Assembly (NCBI GenBank): GCA_949878435.1
Contig: CATLAK010000003.1
Coordinates: 186,001-250,000 of the forward strand
Length of the DNA stretch: 64,000 nucleotides
Source of the DNA: an uncultured Lachnospiraceae bacterium
GTDB lineage: Bacteria; Bacillota; Clostridia; Lachnospirales; Lachnospiraceae
Direction of reading: 5' to 3'
Positions within the stretch are counted from its first letter, which is position 1. Each line of letters starts with the position of its first letter. Under the pieces are notes generated by a model, which was given only the letters and a program-made list of their open reading frames with translations, did not search any database and was not told where the DNA came from. Positions 17,757 to 25,667 of this stretch are shown here, one piece after another. Made by a program: the position numbers and the translations under genes.

Positions 17757-18629
17757 TCACCAAGTCAGGACCTCATGCCCTTCCTGCGTAACCGCCACCG
17801 TGATTTCCCACTGCGCCGACGGCTTCCCGTCTTCCGTATAAACAGTCCATCCATCCTTGTCGTCAATATAAATTTCACAGCTTCCCATATTAACCATAGG
17901 CTCTATCGTGAACACCATGCCGGGTACCATAAGCATTTCTGTTCCCGCCCTGGTGACATAACTTACGAATGGTTCCTCATGAAATTCGAGTCCGACGCCA
18001 TGTCCGCCTATATCCACCACTACGCTGTATCCGTTTGCCTTCGCGTGATCGTTGATCACTTGTGCCATATCCCCCAGGAAATTCCAGGGCTTTACCACGG
18101 CAAGACCCTTTTCCACGCATTCTTTGGTAACCTGTACCAGCTTTTTCTTTTCTTCGCTCACTTTACCGATGCAGTACATTCTGGAGGAATCTGAGAAGTA
18201 GCCTTTATAAAGAGTCGACACATCCACGTTTACAATATCCCCTTCCTTCAGGATTACCTCCGCAGAAGGAATACCATGGCACACCACTTCATTGATGGAA
18301 GTACAGACACTTTTGGGGAATCCTTCATAATTTAAAGGTGCAGGAATCCCGCCCATCCTCGTCGTCACCTCATGTACCAAATCGTCAATCTGCTGGGTAC
18401 TGACACCGGGACCTATCATCTTTTCCACCGCGTCGAGCACCGCCATATTGATCACACTGCTCTCTTTAATTCCCTCAATCTGCTCTTTTGTCTTTAAAAT
18501 ATCCCTTCTGGGTACAATGTGCCCCTGCAGCTCATAATGATGAATCTTTTCATCCAATGCCATATGGCATGTTTTATACTTCCTTCCGCTGCCGCACCAG
18601 CAGGGATCGTTTCTACTTATCTTTTCCAT
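17757..18629 (-). CDS. map: Type I methionine aminopeptidase with N-terminal SEC-C zinc motif
   Basis: Removes the initiator methionine from nascent proteins. 290 residues from ATG 18629 (MEKISRNDPCWCGSGRKYK); a TTG three codons upstream is also open but unsupported, and the ribosome binding site is weak (GGAAAAA). The N-terminal CWCGSGRKYKTCH is a SEC-C zinc motif, thought to help ribosome or protein contact. The pita-bread catalytic domain has the metal ligands in VNVDVSTLYKGYFSD, GHGVGLEFHEEP, FTIEPM and QWEITVAVT. This SEC-C arrangement is widespread in Clostridia. It follows rpe by 24 bases and probably belongs to the transketolase-rpe transcript. Confidence 0.95.
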   Translation of the reverse strand: MEKISRNDPCWCGSGRKYKTCHMALDEKIHHYELQGHIVPRRDILKTKEQIEGIKESSVINMAVLDAVEKMIGPGVSTQQIDDLVHEVTTRMGGIPAPLNYEGFPKSVCTSINEVVCHGIPSAEVILKEGDIVNVDVSTLYKGYFSDSSRMYCIGKVSEEKKKLVQVTKECVEKGLAVVKPWNFLGDMAQVINDHAKANGYSVVVDIGGHGVGLEFHEEPFVSYVTRAGTEMLMVPGMVFTIEPMVNMGSCEIYIDDKDGWTVYTEDGKPSAQWEITVAVTQEGHEVLTW

Positions 18630-18652
18630 TTTTTCCAATTTTTATCTTTACT

Positions 18653-19315
18653 TTATTCTTTTTCTTTAAATGCTTCCATGAAGTGGGAAATATTCTCACT
18701 GATACTCCGTTTTTTAAATACAGCGGAACCGGCAACACAGATATCTGCCCCGGCTCCAATCACCTCTCTGACATTTTTCTTTCCCACACCGCCGTCCACT
18801 TCAATCTTGACAGAAAGGTGATGATCGTCAATATAGTCCCGCAGCTTTCTGATTCTTCCATATGCTTCAGGCATAAAAGGCTGCCCGCCAAATCCAGGCT
18901 CCACGCTCATGACAAGGACCATTTCCACTTGATCTAAGTACGGATAGACCTTTTCGATGGGCGTGCCGGGCTTTAAGGAAATGCCCGCCTTGACACCGGC
19001 GGCATGAATTTCTTCTATGATTTTCTCCACATCTCCAACTGCCTCGAAGTGAAACGTGATGCCATCGGCGCCGCACTGAGCAAATTCTTTGATGTACCGC
19101 TCCGGATTGACAATCATAAGATGCACATCGAAGAACTGCCTGCTGGTATCCCTGATGGACTGGATAAGAGGCATTCCAAAAGAAATGCTGGGGACGAAAA
19201 TACCGTCCATGACATCTATATGAAGATACTGCGCACCTGATTCCTCTGTTTCCCTGATCTGCTGTCCAAGTATATTAAAATCTGCCGCAAGAAGAGACGG
19301 CGCTAAAATGTACAT
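18653..19315 (-). CDS. rpe: Ribulose-phosphate 3-epimerase
   Basis: Interconverts ribulose 5-phosphate and xylulose 5-phosphate in the pentose phosphate pathway. 220 residues, TIM barrel. The start MYILAPSLLAADFNILG follows GGAGAAAAAACT. Metal and catalytic residues are visible in YLHIDVMDGIFVPSISFG, DVHLMI, VLVMSVEPGFGGQPFM and EVDGGVGKKN. It lies directly downstream of the two transketolase subunits, so the three genes give a non-oxidative pentose phosphate unit. Confidence 0.97.
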   Translation of the reverse strand: MYILAPSLLAADFNILGQQIRETEESGAQYLHIDVMDGIFVPSISFGMPLIQSIRDTSRQFFDVHLMIVNPERYIKEFAQCGADGITFHFEAVGDVEKIIEEIHAAGVKAGISLKPGTPIEKVYPYLDQVEMVLVMSVEPGFGGQPFMPEAYGRIRKLRDYIDDHHLSVKIEVDGGVGKKNVREVIGAGADICVAGSAVFKKRSISENISHFMEAFKEKE

Positions 19316-19332
19316 AGTTTTTTCTCCATTGT

Positions 19333-20280
19333 CTACTTTAAGAAGTCTTTTATCTGCTCATAAATTCCCTTGCCATCCAACTTATATTTTTCAACCAGCG
19401 CTGCCGCGGAACCGGATTCGCCAAACACATCCTGCATGCCAATCTTCTTAACCGGCACCGGATATGCGCTGCAAAGAGCATCGCACACAGCGCTGCCCAA
19501 TCCGCCAATCACGGAGTGCTCCTCAGCAGTCACTACTTTGCCTGTTTTTTGGGCGGACGCAATGATCAATTCCTCGTCCAAAGGTTTGATAGTGCAGATA
19601 TTGATGACTTCTGCGCTGATTCCTTCCGCCGCCAGCATTTCTGCTGCCTCAAGGGCATTTCCTGCACAGATTCCAGTGGCAACGATGGTAAGATCTGTCC
19701 CTTCCCTCAAAATGGTGCCTTTACCGATCTCAAAATGGTAATCTTCTCTGTCATTGATAATCGGGCAGGCTGCGCGTCCGAATCTCATATAAACAGGTCC
19801 CTCATACTCTGCCGCTGCTTTGACAGCCGCCTTTGCTTCTATATCATCTGCCGGACACATGACCACCATGCCCGGTATCGTCCTCATAAGGGCAATATCC
19901 TCGTTGCACTGATGGGAAGCGCCGTCTTCACCTACCGTAATGCCTGCATGGGTCGCTCCAATCTTAACGTTTAAGTGGGGATAGCCCACAGAATTTCTCA
20001 CCTGCTCAAACGCTCTTCCTGCCACGAACATAGCGAAACTGCTTACAAAGGGAATCTTCCCTGCCGTGGCAAGCCCGGCTGCCACGCCCACCATATTGCT
20101 CTCCGCGATGCCGCAGTCTATATGTCTGTCAGGAAATGCTTTCTTGAACACACCGGTTTTGGTCGCCGCTGCAAGATCGGCATCTAATACCACTACGTCG
20201 GGATTTACTGCACCCAGCTGGGCAAGTGCATTTCCATAGCTTTCTCTGGTTGCAATCTTTTTTACCGTATTCTCTGCCAT
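19333..20280 (-). CDS. Transketolase, C-terminal (pyrimidine-binding and TPP-Pyr) subunit
   Basis: 315-residue second half of a split transketolase. The TPP-pyrimidine domain has VVLDADLAAATKTGVF, the catalytic glutamate region DCGIAESNMVGVAAGLA and ATHAGITVGEDGASHQ. The C-terminal domain follows (GKVVTAEEHSVIGGLG). The start ATG 20280 shares one base with the stop of the N-terminal subunit gene (TAATG) and has GGAGG upstream, so the two subunits are translationally coupled. With rpe and the N-subunit it handles pentose/hexose phosphate interconversion. DXS-like function is less likely given the length and neighbours. Confidence 0.95.
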   Translation of the reverse strand: MAENTVKKIATRESYGNALAQLGAVNPDVVVLDADLAAATKTGVFKKAFPDRHIDCGIAESNMVGVAAGLATAGKIPFVSSFAMFVAGRAFEQVRNSVGYPHLNVKIGATHAGITVGEDGASHQCNEDIALMRTIPGMVVMCPADDIEAKAAVKAAAEYEGPVYMRFGRAACPIINDREDYHFEIGKGTILREGTDLTIVATGICAGNALEAAEMLAAEGISAEVINICTIKPLDEELIIASAQKTGKVVTAEEHSVIGGLGSAVCDALCSAYPVPVKKIGMQDVFGESGSAAALVEKYKLDGKGIYEQIKDFLK

Positions 20281-21122
20281 TATACTTCCTCCTTCATGAG
20301 CGCTTCGCCGATTTTGTCAAGGTCTGCCATTGCCACAGCATACTGTTCATCATTGGGCGCCGTACCGTGCCATGCCACATTGCCCTCCATAAAGGAAACC
20401 CCTTTGCCCTTTAAACTGTGGGCGATGATTGCGGTCGGCATTCCTTTTGTTTCCCTTGCCTCCTTGAATGCATGGCGGAGGTCGTCAAAATCATGTGCAT
20501 CCACATTGATGACATGGAAATTAAATGCTTCAAACTTTTTATCGATAGGATAAGGGGAGCAGACTTCGTCGATTGGTCCGTCAATCTGCAGCCCGTTATT
20601 GTCCACGATTACCACCAGATTATCCAGCTTGCGGTATCCCGCAAACATGGAAGCCTCCCATACCTGACCTTCCTGCAGTTCGCCGTCGCCTAAAAGCGTA
20701 TAAACACGGTAGTCCTTCTGATCCATCTTTCCTGCCAGTGCCATGCCCACCGCCGCAGAGATTCCCTGTCCCAGGGAACCGCTTGACATGTCTACACCGG
20801 GAATATGCTGCATACAGGGATGTCCCTGGAGGTAAGACCCAAGCTTGCGCAGCGTCAAAAGATCTTCCACTGGGAAAAATCCTTTGTTTGCCAGCGCAGA
20901 ATACAGTCCGGGAGCCGTATGTCCCTTGGATAGTACAAAGCGGTCTCTGTTTTCCATTTTGGGATTTTCAGGATCGACGTTCATTTCTTCAAAATAAAGA
21001 TATGTATAAATATCTGCCGCCGATAAGGAGCCGCCCGGGTGTCCTGCCTTTGCACTGTGAACTGCGCTCACGATGCCCTTACGCACTTCGTTCGCCATTT
21101 TTTTAAGTTCCAGATTGTTCAT
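20280..21122 (-). CDS. Transketolase, N-terminal (TPP diphosphate-binding) subunit
   Basis: 280 residues from ATG 21122 (MNNLELKKMANEVRKG), which has GGAGG five bases upstream; the open frame extends nine codons further without a better start. The TPP diphosphate motif is GDGELQEGQVWEASMFAG...NLVVIVDNN, and substrate loops include AKAGHPGGSLSAADIYTYLY and SSGSLGQGISAAVG. It pairs with the C-subunit immediately downstream to form the active heterotetramer expected for split transketolases in Firmicutes and archaea. It is the first gene of a probable tkt-tkt-rpe-map transcript. Confidence 0.96.
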   Translation of the reverse strand: MNNLELKKMANEVRKGIVSAVHSAKAGHPGGSLSAADIYTYLYFEEMNVDPENPKMENRDRFVLSKGHTAPGLYSALANKGFFPVEDLLTLRKLGSYLQGHPCMQHIPGVDMSSGSLGQGISAAVGMALAGKMDQKDYRVYTLLGDGELQEGQVWEASMFAGYRKLDNLVVIVDNNGLQIDGPIDEVCSPYPIDKKFEAFNFHVINVDAHDFDDLRHAFKEARETKGMPTAIIAHSLKGKGVSFMEGNVAWHGTAPNDEQYAVAMADLDKIGEALMKEEV

Positions 21123-21325
21123 GTTGACCTCCATTCCTGTATGAATCACTTTTGTATGTTTATATATAGAATCCTTATTTCCACACTGACTAGTATTTTA
21201 TCATATTTTAAGACTATCGTCTATACGCTGTACCATTAAAATCCTGCTTTTACCCACGGTTTACTGCGTATTTTTTTCCTGCATTTTTCATATATTCAAA
21301 CAAACCCTTACGCGAGGTCAATACT

Positions 21326-23155
21326 TTGCCATCTTTTGGAAAAACTGGCAGAAAAAGGAGAATTACTTTCCTTGCTGCATTTGTCTTATCTGCCGCTTTC
21401 GTTCTGGGTATCTATCTATGCACAAATGACAGCCGTCAATTTCAGAAACTGACGGATGAATTATTTTGCTCAGAACTTTCCGGCAATACCTTAAGCCTGC
21501 ACTATACACTGGCTTTTCCCCAAAATTATGGAATCGATGAACCTGCCTGCCTTCCTGCCTATGAACCGGAAACCGATCATGGAGCGGACGACATACGTTC
21601 CATGCTTGACCGGCTGTCTAAAATATCGCCAAAGCGCTTAAACGATGAAGATGCCTACACATACGAGCTTCTGAACCGTTACCTGGAGCTGCGGCTTGAA
21701 GGCACTGCTTATCCATATTACAGCGACCCGCTTTCTCCCTCTTCCGGCATGCAGTCCGGTTTACCTGTCTTACTTGCCGATTATACTTTTCGTTCCGAAA
21801 AAGATGTAGATGATTATCTGCATATCCTGGACCAGACCGATACTTATTTTGACGGACTGGTTCAATATGAAAAAGAAAAGTCAGAGAACAGGCTTTTTAT
21901 GTCTGACGCTTCCGCCAAAAAGGTCATTGAGCAATGCTGCTCTATCATGGACAAAGATGCACTTTCTTCAGGCACTCACTTTCTCCACACCACCTTTGAG
22001 GAAAGGCTGGATGCCATGCTGCAGGAGGATATTATTACCGAAGAGCAAAAAATCCACTGGATTTCTGAAAATGACCGGCTCCTTACTACCGTCATGGCTC
22101 CTGCCTATGAACGGACAGCCGATGCCTTTACCATTCTGCAGGAAAGCGGATCAAACGATATGGGATTGTGCTATTTCCCTGACGGGCGCGCTTACTATGA
22201 ATATCTTCTCGCCTCCACCACTGGTTCCTCCCGCAGTATCGCAGACATCAAAACCATGCTCTTTAATGATTTTCAGCAGAACATGGCAGCCCTGCACAGT
22301 CTGTTTCTGCGCTATCCTGAGCTATCTGCCCTTTCTTCCCTGGACGCCACCGTCTTTCCCTACGTTTCCCCAGAAGAAATGGTGGAAGATTTAAAGAAAC
22401 GGATGGCAAATGACTTTCCTCCTTTTCCTGTTTCAGAAGACGCCGGTTTTAACCCAGCCTACACCATCAAAAGCGTCTCTCCTTCTATGGAGGATTACTG
22501 TAGTCCTGCTTATTATCTGACGCCTCCTATAGACGACATGAGCAGCAACATCATCTACATCAACCATAAGAATGCTCCTGATGCTCTGACATTGTACACC
22601 ACACTGGCACATGAAGGCTATCCGGGACACCTATATCAGACGGTTTACAGCCAGCTTTATATGAATCAGGAAAATGCCTCCTCCATCCGCTACCTTCTGC
22701 ATTACGGAGGCTATGTGGAGGGCTGGGCACTTTACGTGGAAAACCTATCCTATGATTATGCCAAAACTCTGGTACAGGAAAAAAACCCCCTGATTGCCAC
22801 ATATTATGAAGCCTGCCGTTTGAACCGGAATATTCAGCTGTGTTTATACTCCCTGCTGGATATCGCTATTCATTATGAAGGCGCTACCCCTGCCAAGGTG
22901 CAGGCAATCCTCCGGAAATTAGGAATTACAGATTCCGAAACCGTCTCCGCCATTTACACATATATTGTAGAAGAACCTGTAACCTATCTAAAATATTATT
23001 TGGGTTTCATGGAATTTACCATCCTGCGAAATGCAGCTCAGACATTGTGGGGGGATGCATTCACCCTTCAGCGTTTTCACCGCTTTGTTCTGGAGACGGG
23101 TCCCTCCGATTTCCAAGGGCTGCAAGACAGATTGGCAGCGCAGCAGCTTCAATAA
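21326..23155 (+). CDS. DUF885 family membrane-anchored zinc peptidase-like protein
   Basis: 609 residues starting at TTG 21326, which has GAGG eight bases upstream; no ATG gives a comparable N-terminus. Residues 13-31 form one hydrophobic anchor (TFLAAFVLSAAFVLGIYL), placing the catalytic part outside the cell. The diagnostic motif is TLAHEGYPGHLYQ around residue 430, a HExxH-like zinc site of DUF885, with the supporting segment GGYVEGWALYVENLSYDYA. DUF885 proteins are predicted metallo-carboxypeptidases or aminopeptidases; substrates are unknown. It is transcribed alone, divergently from the transketolase genes. Confidence 0.9.
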   Translation: MPSFGKTGRKRRITFLAAFVLSAAFVLGIYLCTNDSRQFQKLTDELFCSELSGNTLSLHYTLAFPQNYGIDEPACLPAYEPETDHGADDIRSMLDRLSKISPKRLNDEDAYTYELLNRYLELRLEGTAYPYYSDPLSPSSGMQSGLPVLLADYTFRSEKDVDDYLHILDQTDTYFDGLVQYEKEKSENRLFMSDASAKKVIEQCCSIMDKDALSSGTHFLHTTFEERLDAMLQEDIITEEQKIHWISENDRLLTTVMAPAYERTADAFTILQESGSNDMGLCYFPDGRAYYEYLLASTTGSSRSIADIKTMLFNDFQQNMAALHSLFLRYPELSALSSLDATVFPYVSPEEMVEDLKKRMANDFPPFPVSEDAGFNPAYTIKSVSPSMEDYCSPAYYLTPPIDDMSSNIIYINHKNAPDALTLYTTLAHEGYPGHLYQTVYSQLYMNQENASSIRYLLHYGGYVEGWALYVENLSYDYAKTLVQEKNPLIATYYEACRLNRNIQLCLYSLLDIAIHYEGATPAKVQAILRKLGITDSETVSAIYTYIVEEPVTYLKYYLGFMEFTILRNAAQTLWGDAFTLQRFHRFVLETGPSDFQGLQDRLAAQQLQ

Positions 23156-23174
23156 TGGCGGATTGTGCCCTTGC

Positions 23175-23639
23175 CTACTCCTCCTCCATCATGCTTTCCA
23201 TATAACCGCCGTCCCAGAGCAGAATCTTCAATTTCTTTGCCGCTTCCACCGCGGGAGCGGTAAAGTATTGATTGGTCATTACGGCTCCTACCATCCGGTC
23301 GTAGTAATCCCGTCCCGCATATGCCTCCTGAACCGCCTTGACGCCTACCGGGGCTGTATAGCGTTTGCATTGAATAGCATATGTTATTCCTTCTTTTTCT
23401 GCCAGAATATCGATGCCGTAGTCTCCGCTTCCCTTTGTCACTTCTACATCCACGAATCCTTTCTGCTTAAGAAGGTCGGCACAGAAATATTCAAATTCAT
23501 GTCCTTCCATATTTTCAAAAAGATCCGATGTCCTGCGTCTTCGCGCAAAAAACTGCCGGGAAATTATTAGCAGAATGATTACAGCAGTGAATATAACAAT
23601 TGTTATTAATAGTTTTTCGGTGGGGACTTCTAAGTTCAT
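23175..23639 (-). CDS. Membrane-tethered Mrr/restriction-endonuclease-fold protein
   Basis: 154 residues from ATG 23639 (GAGGTAAATAACA). Residues 9-27 are one transmembrane helix (LLITIVIFTAVIILLIISR) followed by a basic stretch FFARRRR, so the C-terminal domain is cytoplasmic. Residues 43-150 carry the PD-(D/E)xK nuclease pattern: GHEFEYFCADLLKQKGF, GSGDYGIDILAEKEG and AIQCKRYTAPVG, the usual E..D..QxK order of Mrr-cat proteins. There is no methylase or specificity gene nearby, so a conventional restriction system is unlikely. It converges on the DUF885 gene. Cleaving internal DNA or helping with envelope-associated DNA are both guesses. Confidence 0.85.
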   Translation of the reverse strand: MNLEVPTEKLLITIVIFTAVIILLIISRQFFARRRRTSDLFENMEGHEFEYFCADLLKQKGFVDVEVTKGSGDYGIDILAEKEGITYAIQCKRYTAPVGVKAVQEAYAGRDYYDRMVGAVMTNQYFTAPAVEAAKKLKILLWDGGYMESMMEEE

Positions 23640-23676
23640 TGTTATTTACCTCATTTGTAATGGTATAGGTTGTGCT

Positions 23677-24004
23677 CAATGTCAGGCGGGGAAGGGACGG
23701 CAGGGGGAGGGGATGGAAGAGGAAGGGCAGGGCGGTATATCTATTCCTCTCCAGTCTCCTCTTAAAATCGGATTTCACTAACAGAATGTGTGTAGGTATT
23801 TCAAGACGGTCGGGTCGGAGCCAAGACGGCGTCCGTGCCGTTTGGCTCCTAAAATCGCCATCCATGGCGATTTTGCCCTAGGCTTTCTCACATTCTGTAA
23901 GTGAAATTGCCGATTTTTCGCAGAGACTGGAGAGGAATAGATATACCGTCCTGCCCTTCCTCTTCCATCCCCTCCCCCTGCCGTCCCTTCCCCGCCTGAC
24001 ATTG
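23677..24004 (+). repeat. Structured repeat, full copy A (core with long complementary arms)
   Basis: The left arm 23677-23758 and right arm 23923-24004 are 82 bases each and complementary at 81 positions. The one exception is G23732 opposite T23949, a G-U wobble if the plus strand is transcribed. The 164-base core between them contains nested helices: AAAATCGG with CCGATTTT, ACAGAATGTG with CACATTCTGT, a GGAGCCA/TGGCTCC hairpin, and a perfect AAAATCGCCAT/ATGGCGATTTT hairpin. The core is about 90% identical to copy B at 52210-52373, while the arms are not. The left arm is strikingly purine-rich. It fills the gap between the Mrr-like gene and spmB. It has no transposase, and I do not recognise the family. 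Confidence 0.9.
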
Positions 24005-24088
24005 CCTTATACTTTATTTCCTTTTGTTTTATGTATGATTATATCAGATTGGGTGTCCCATAAAAAGTACTTGTTCTTATACTTGCTC

Positions 24089-24619
24089 TTATACCATCAT
24101 TCCTGCCAATACTACGCTTGCTATAATTCCTGCGGCGGTGGAAAGGAGAGCTCCTTTTAAGGTATATCTTGTTTTTGTGACTTTGGCAGCTATGAAGTAT
24201 ACGCTCATAGTGTAGAAAATGGTTTCGGTACAGCTCATCATGATGGATGTAATCAGTCCTACCAGGGAATCTGTTCCATAGTTTTTGAAAATATCTAATA
24301 CCAGACCGGTGGCGGCGGAAGAGGAAAACATTTTGATGAAAGCCAGCGGAACCAGTTCCGCTGGAAAGCCTACTTTGTCACTTAAAGGTCGCACCAGATT
24401 TCCCAGAAAAGTCAAAAAACCGGATGCCCGAAGTACACCTACTGCGGTCATAAGCGCCACCAGCGTGGGCAAAATCCCCACAACCGTCTTAAGCCCCTCT
24501 TTCGCTCCTTTGACAAAATCCTCATATACATTCGTCTTACTACAGATTCCATAAGCAATAATATAAAAAATAACAAGTGGTATTATAATATTGGAAATAT
24601 TAGACAAGACAGCTGCCAT
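24089..24619 (-). CDS. spmB: Spore maturation protein B (nucleoside-recognition/gate domain)
   Basis: 176-residue polytopic membrane protein with four to five hydrophobic segments (IIIPLVIFYIIAYGI; VVGILPTLVALMTAVGVL; LVGLITSIMMSCTETIFY; GALLSTAAGIIASVVLAG). The pattern PAELVPLAFIKMFSSSAATG and SCTETIFYTMSVYF matches SpmB of Bacillus, which with SpmA promotes spore-core dehydration. spmA normally precedes spmB, but it is not here; the upstream sequence is a half copy of the structured repeat, followed by a divergent transporter gene. The start ATG 24619 has AGGATAAAATAA upstream. Some clostridial genomes fuse SpmA and SpmB; this protein is SpmB only. Confidence 0.9.
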   Translation of the reverse strand: MAAVLSNISNIIIPLVIFYIIAYGICSKTNVYEDFVKGAKEGLKTVVGILPTLVALMTAVGVLRASGFLTFLGNLVRPLSDKVGFPAELVPLAFIKMFSSSAATGLVLDIFKNYGTDSLVGLITSIMMSCTETIFYTMSVYFIAAKVTKTRYTLKGALLSTAAGIIASVVLAGMMV

Positions 24620-24709
24620 TTATTTTATCCTAATCCATCTATATTTTCTACAATATATGGCTTTTCCAGCAAATATAGACCACTATCCCCGTTCCTGAAT
24701 AACATAAAA

Positions 24710-24873
24710 GGAGTCGCGCGGCACGGATGCCGCTGACTCCGACCCGTCCGCCCTGAAACACTTAAACACATTCTGTTAGTGAAATCCGATTTTGAGGGAA
24801 GACTTGAAACGATAGGTTATGCGCTCCCCCTGTACCTGATCCGCTCTCTGCCCCGGTCACTGCTGTCCTGCCC
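24710..24873 (-). repeat. Structured repeat, half copy C (left arm plus half core)
   Basis: Read on the minus strand, 24873-24799 corresponds to a left arm, 24798-24741 to the first half of the core (CCCTCAAAATCGG, TTTCACTAACAGAATGTG, GGGTCGGAG) and 24740-24710 to the GGAGTC...GACTCC hairpin. The element then ends in TTTT, so this truncated copy could work as a terminator. Its arm resembles that of copy B (shared GGGCAGGACAG 11-mer and AGAGCGGA 8-mer, in similar positions). The second hairpin, the other half of the core and the right arm are missing. It lies between divergent spmB and the ECF transporter gene. Confidence 0.75.
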
Positions 24874-25079
24874 GCGCTCCCTTAGAGCCCAGCCGGAGAG
24901 ACAGGCGGATATGCGGAGCCGGTTCCTGTCCCAGATTATCCTTCTCCCTCAGTACGTTTCAAACTGGCTCTATTAAAAATTCTCAAATTGGCAGTTTCAG
25001 CAATACCAATCATTTGTATAATAAACATATTAAGAGCTCTTTCAAAATATCACTTCAAAAAGAAACGGAGAGATTTATC
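24874..25079 (+). promoter_or_regulatory. Leader of the ECF S-component gene
   Basis: This stretch has no gene. A perfect -10 box TATAAT lies at 25017-25022 without a convincing -35 (GTTTCA at 17 bases). TTGAAACG (24804-24811) and CGTTTCAA form a short distant inverted pair that may be a relic of the adjacent half repeat. I see no known riboswitch. The gene's ribosome binding site is GGAGAG, seven bases before ATG 25080. Confidence 0.4.
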
Positions 25080-25667
25080 ATGGATATGTTAAAAGACACG
25101 AAAGTACTGGCTGTTACCGCCCTGATGGCTGCATTTACCTGCATCGCCACCATGAGCATTCGGATTCCCACCCCAACCCTCGGCTACATACATCCCGGAG
25201 ACTGCCTGGTTCTCCTCTGCGGCGTGATTTTGGGACCCGTTGCAGGTTTTCTCGCTGCCGGCATTGGCTCCATGTTCGCAGATATTTTATCCGGGTATAT
25301 CATTTATGCCATTCCTACTCTGATAATTAAAGGCGTCACCGCAGTAATCGCCTCCATAATCTTCCGCCGGCTTAAGCAGATATGGAACACCAACCATTCC
25401 TTCCTCTTTATTGCCGCCGGGATCCCCGCCGAACTCAACATGGTGTTTGGTTATTTTGTAAATAAGATCATTCAGACCATGTTTCTTGCCGGGAACTACA
25501 ATTCTGAGACCTTTGCCGCAGGATTTACAAGCGCTCTTACCGGCATCTTCACCAACTGTGTGCAGGGCGCTGCCGGTGTTATTTTAGGTATGCTGCTACT
25601 CCCTGTTCTGGCGCAGATACCAGATGTGCGCATGTGGCTTACGCCCAAGGCAAACAGACTTTTATAG
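25080..25667 (+). CDS. ECF transporter S component (vitamin-type substrate-binding subunit)
   Basis: 195 residues from ATG 25080 (MDMLKDTKVLAVTALMAA); an ATG at 25014 is open but lacks a ribosome binding site. It is a six-helix membrane protein with the small Ala/Gly-rich helix faces used by S components to dock on EcfT (LAVTALMAAFTCIATMSI). The segment GYIHPGDCLVLLCGVILGP and the helix GFLAAGIGSMFADILSGY resemble S components of the hydroxymethylpyrimidine/pantothenate type. The true substrate cannot be read, and no EcfA/EcfT genes are in the window, so it should share a general ECF module. Its stop overlaps the convergent radical SAM gene by six bases. Confidence 0.88.
   Translation: MDMLKDTKVLAVTALMAAFTCIATMSIRIPTPTLGYIHPGDCLVLLCGVILGPVAGFLAAGIGSMFADILSGYIIYAIPTLIIKGVTAVIASIIFRRLKQIWNTNHSFLFIAAGIPAELNMVFGYFVNKIIQTMFLAGNYNSETFAAGFTSALTGIFTNCVQGAAGVILGMLLLPVLAQIPDVRMWLTPKANRLL

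Noticed and set aside
23515-23865. Minus-strand open frame through copy A encoding MDGDFRSQ..., with a similar frame in copy B (52032-52316) and a shared VKSDFEGRLE-like stretch in copy C
   Set aside because: The similarity follows from the shared core DNA, and the frame runs into arms whose sequences are unrelated apart from pairing. No ribosome binding site precedes it, and in copy A it overlaps the Mrr-like gene. A structural explanation is simpler than a peptide.
23677-24004. Interpretation of copy A as an insertion sequence
   Set aside because: It has no transposase, no visible target-site duplication, and its arms are not shared with the other copies, unlike terminal inverted repeats of an IS or MITE family.
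24799-24973. Possible second, inverted half element forming a fold-back with half copy C (TTGAAACG...CGTTTCAA, and a degenerate CTCTATTAAAAATTCTC stretch)
   Set aside because: Only eight bases pair convincingly and the interior does not align; the resemblance to the missing half core is too weak to claim.
24874-25079. Riboswitch for the ECF S-component gene
   Set aside because: No TPP, folate or other known aptamer signature could be recognised in the leader.
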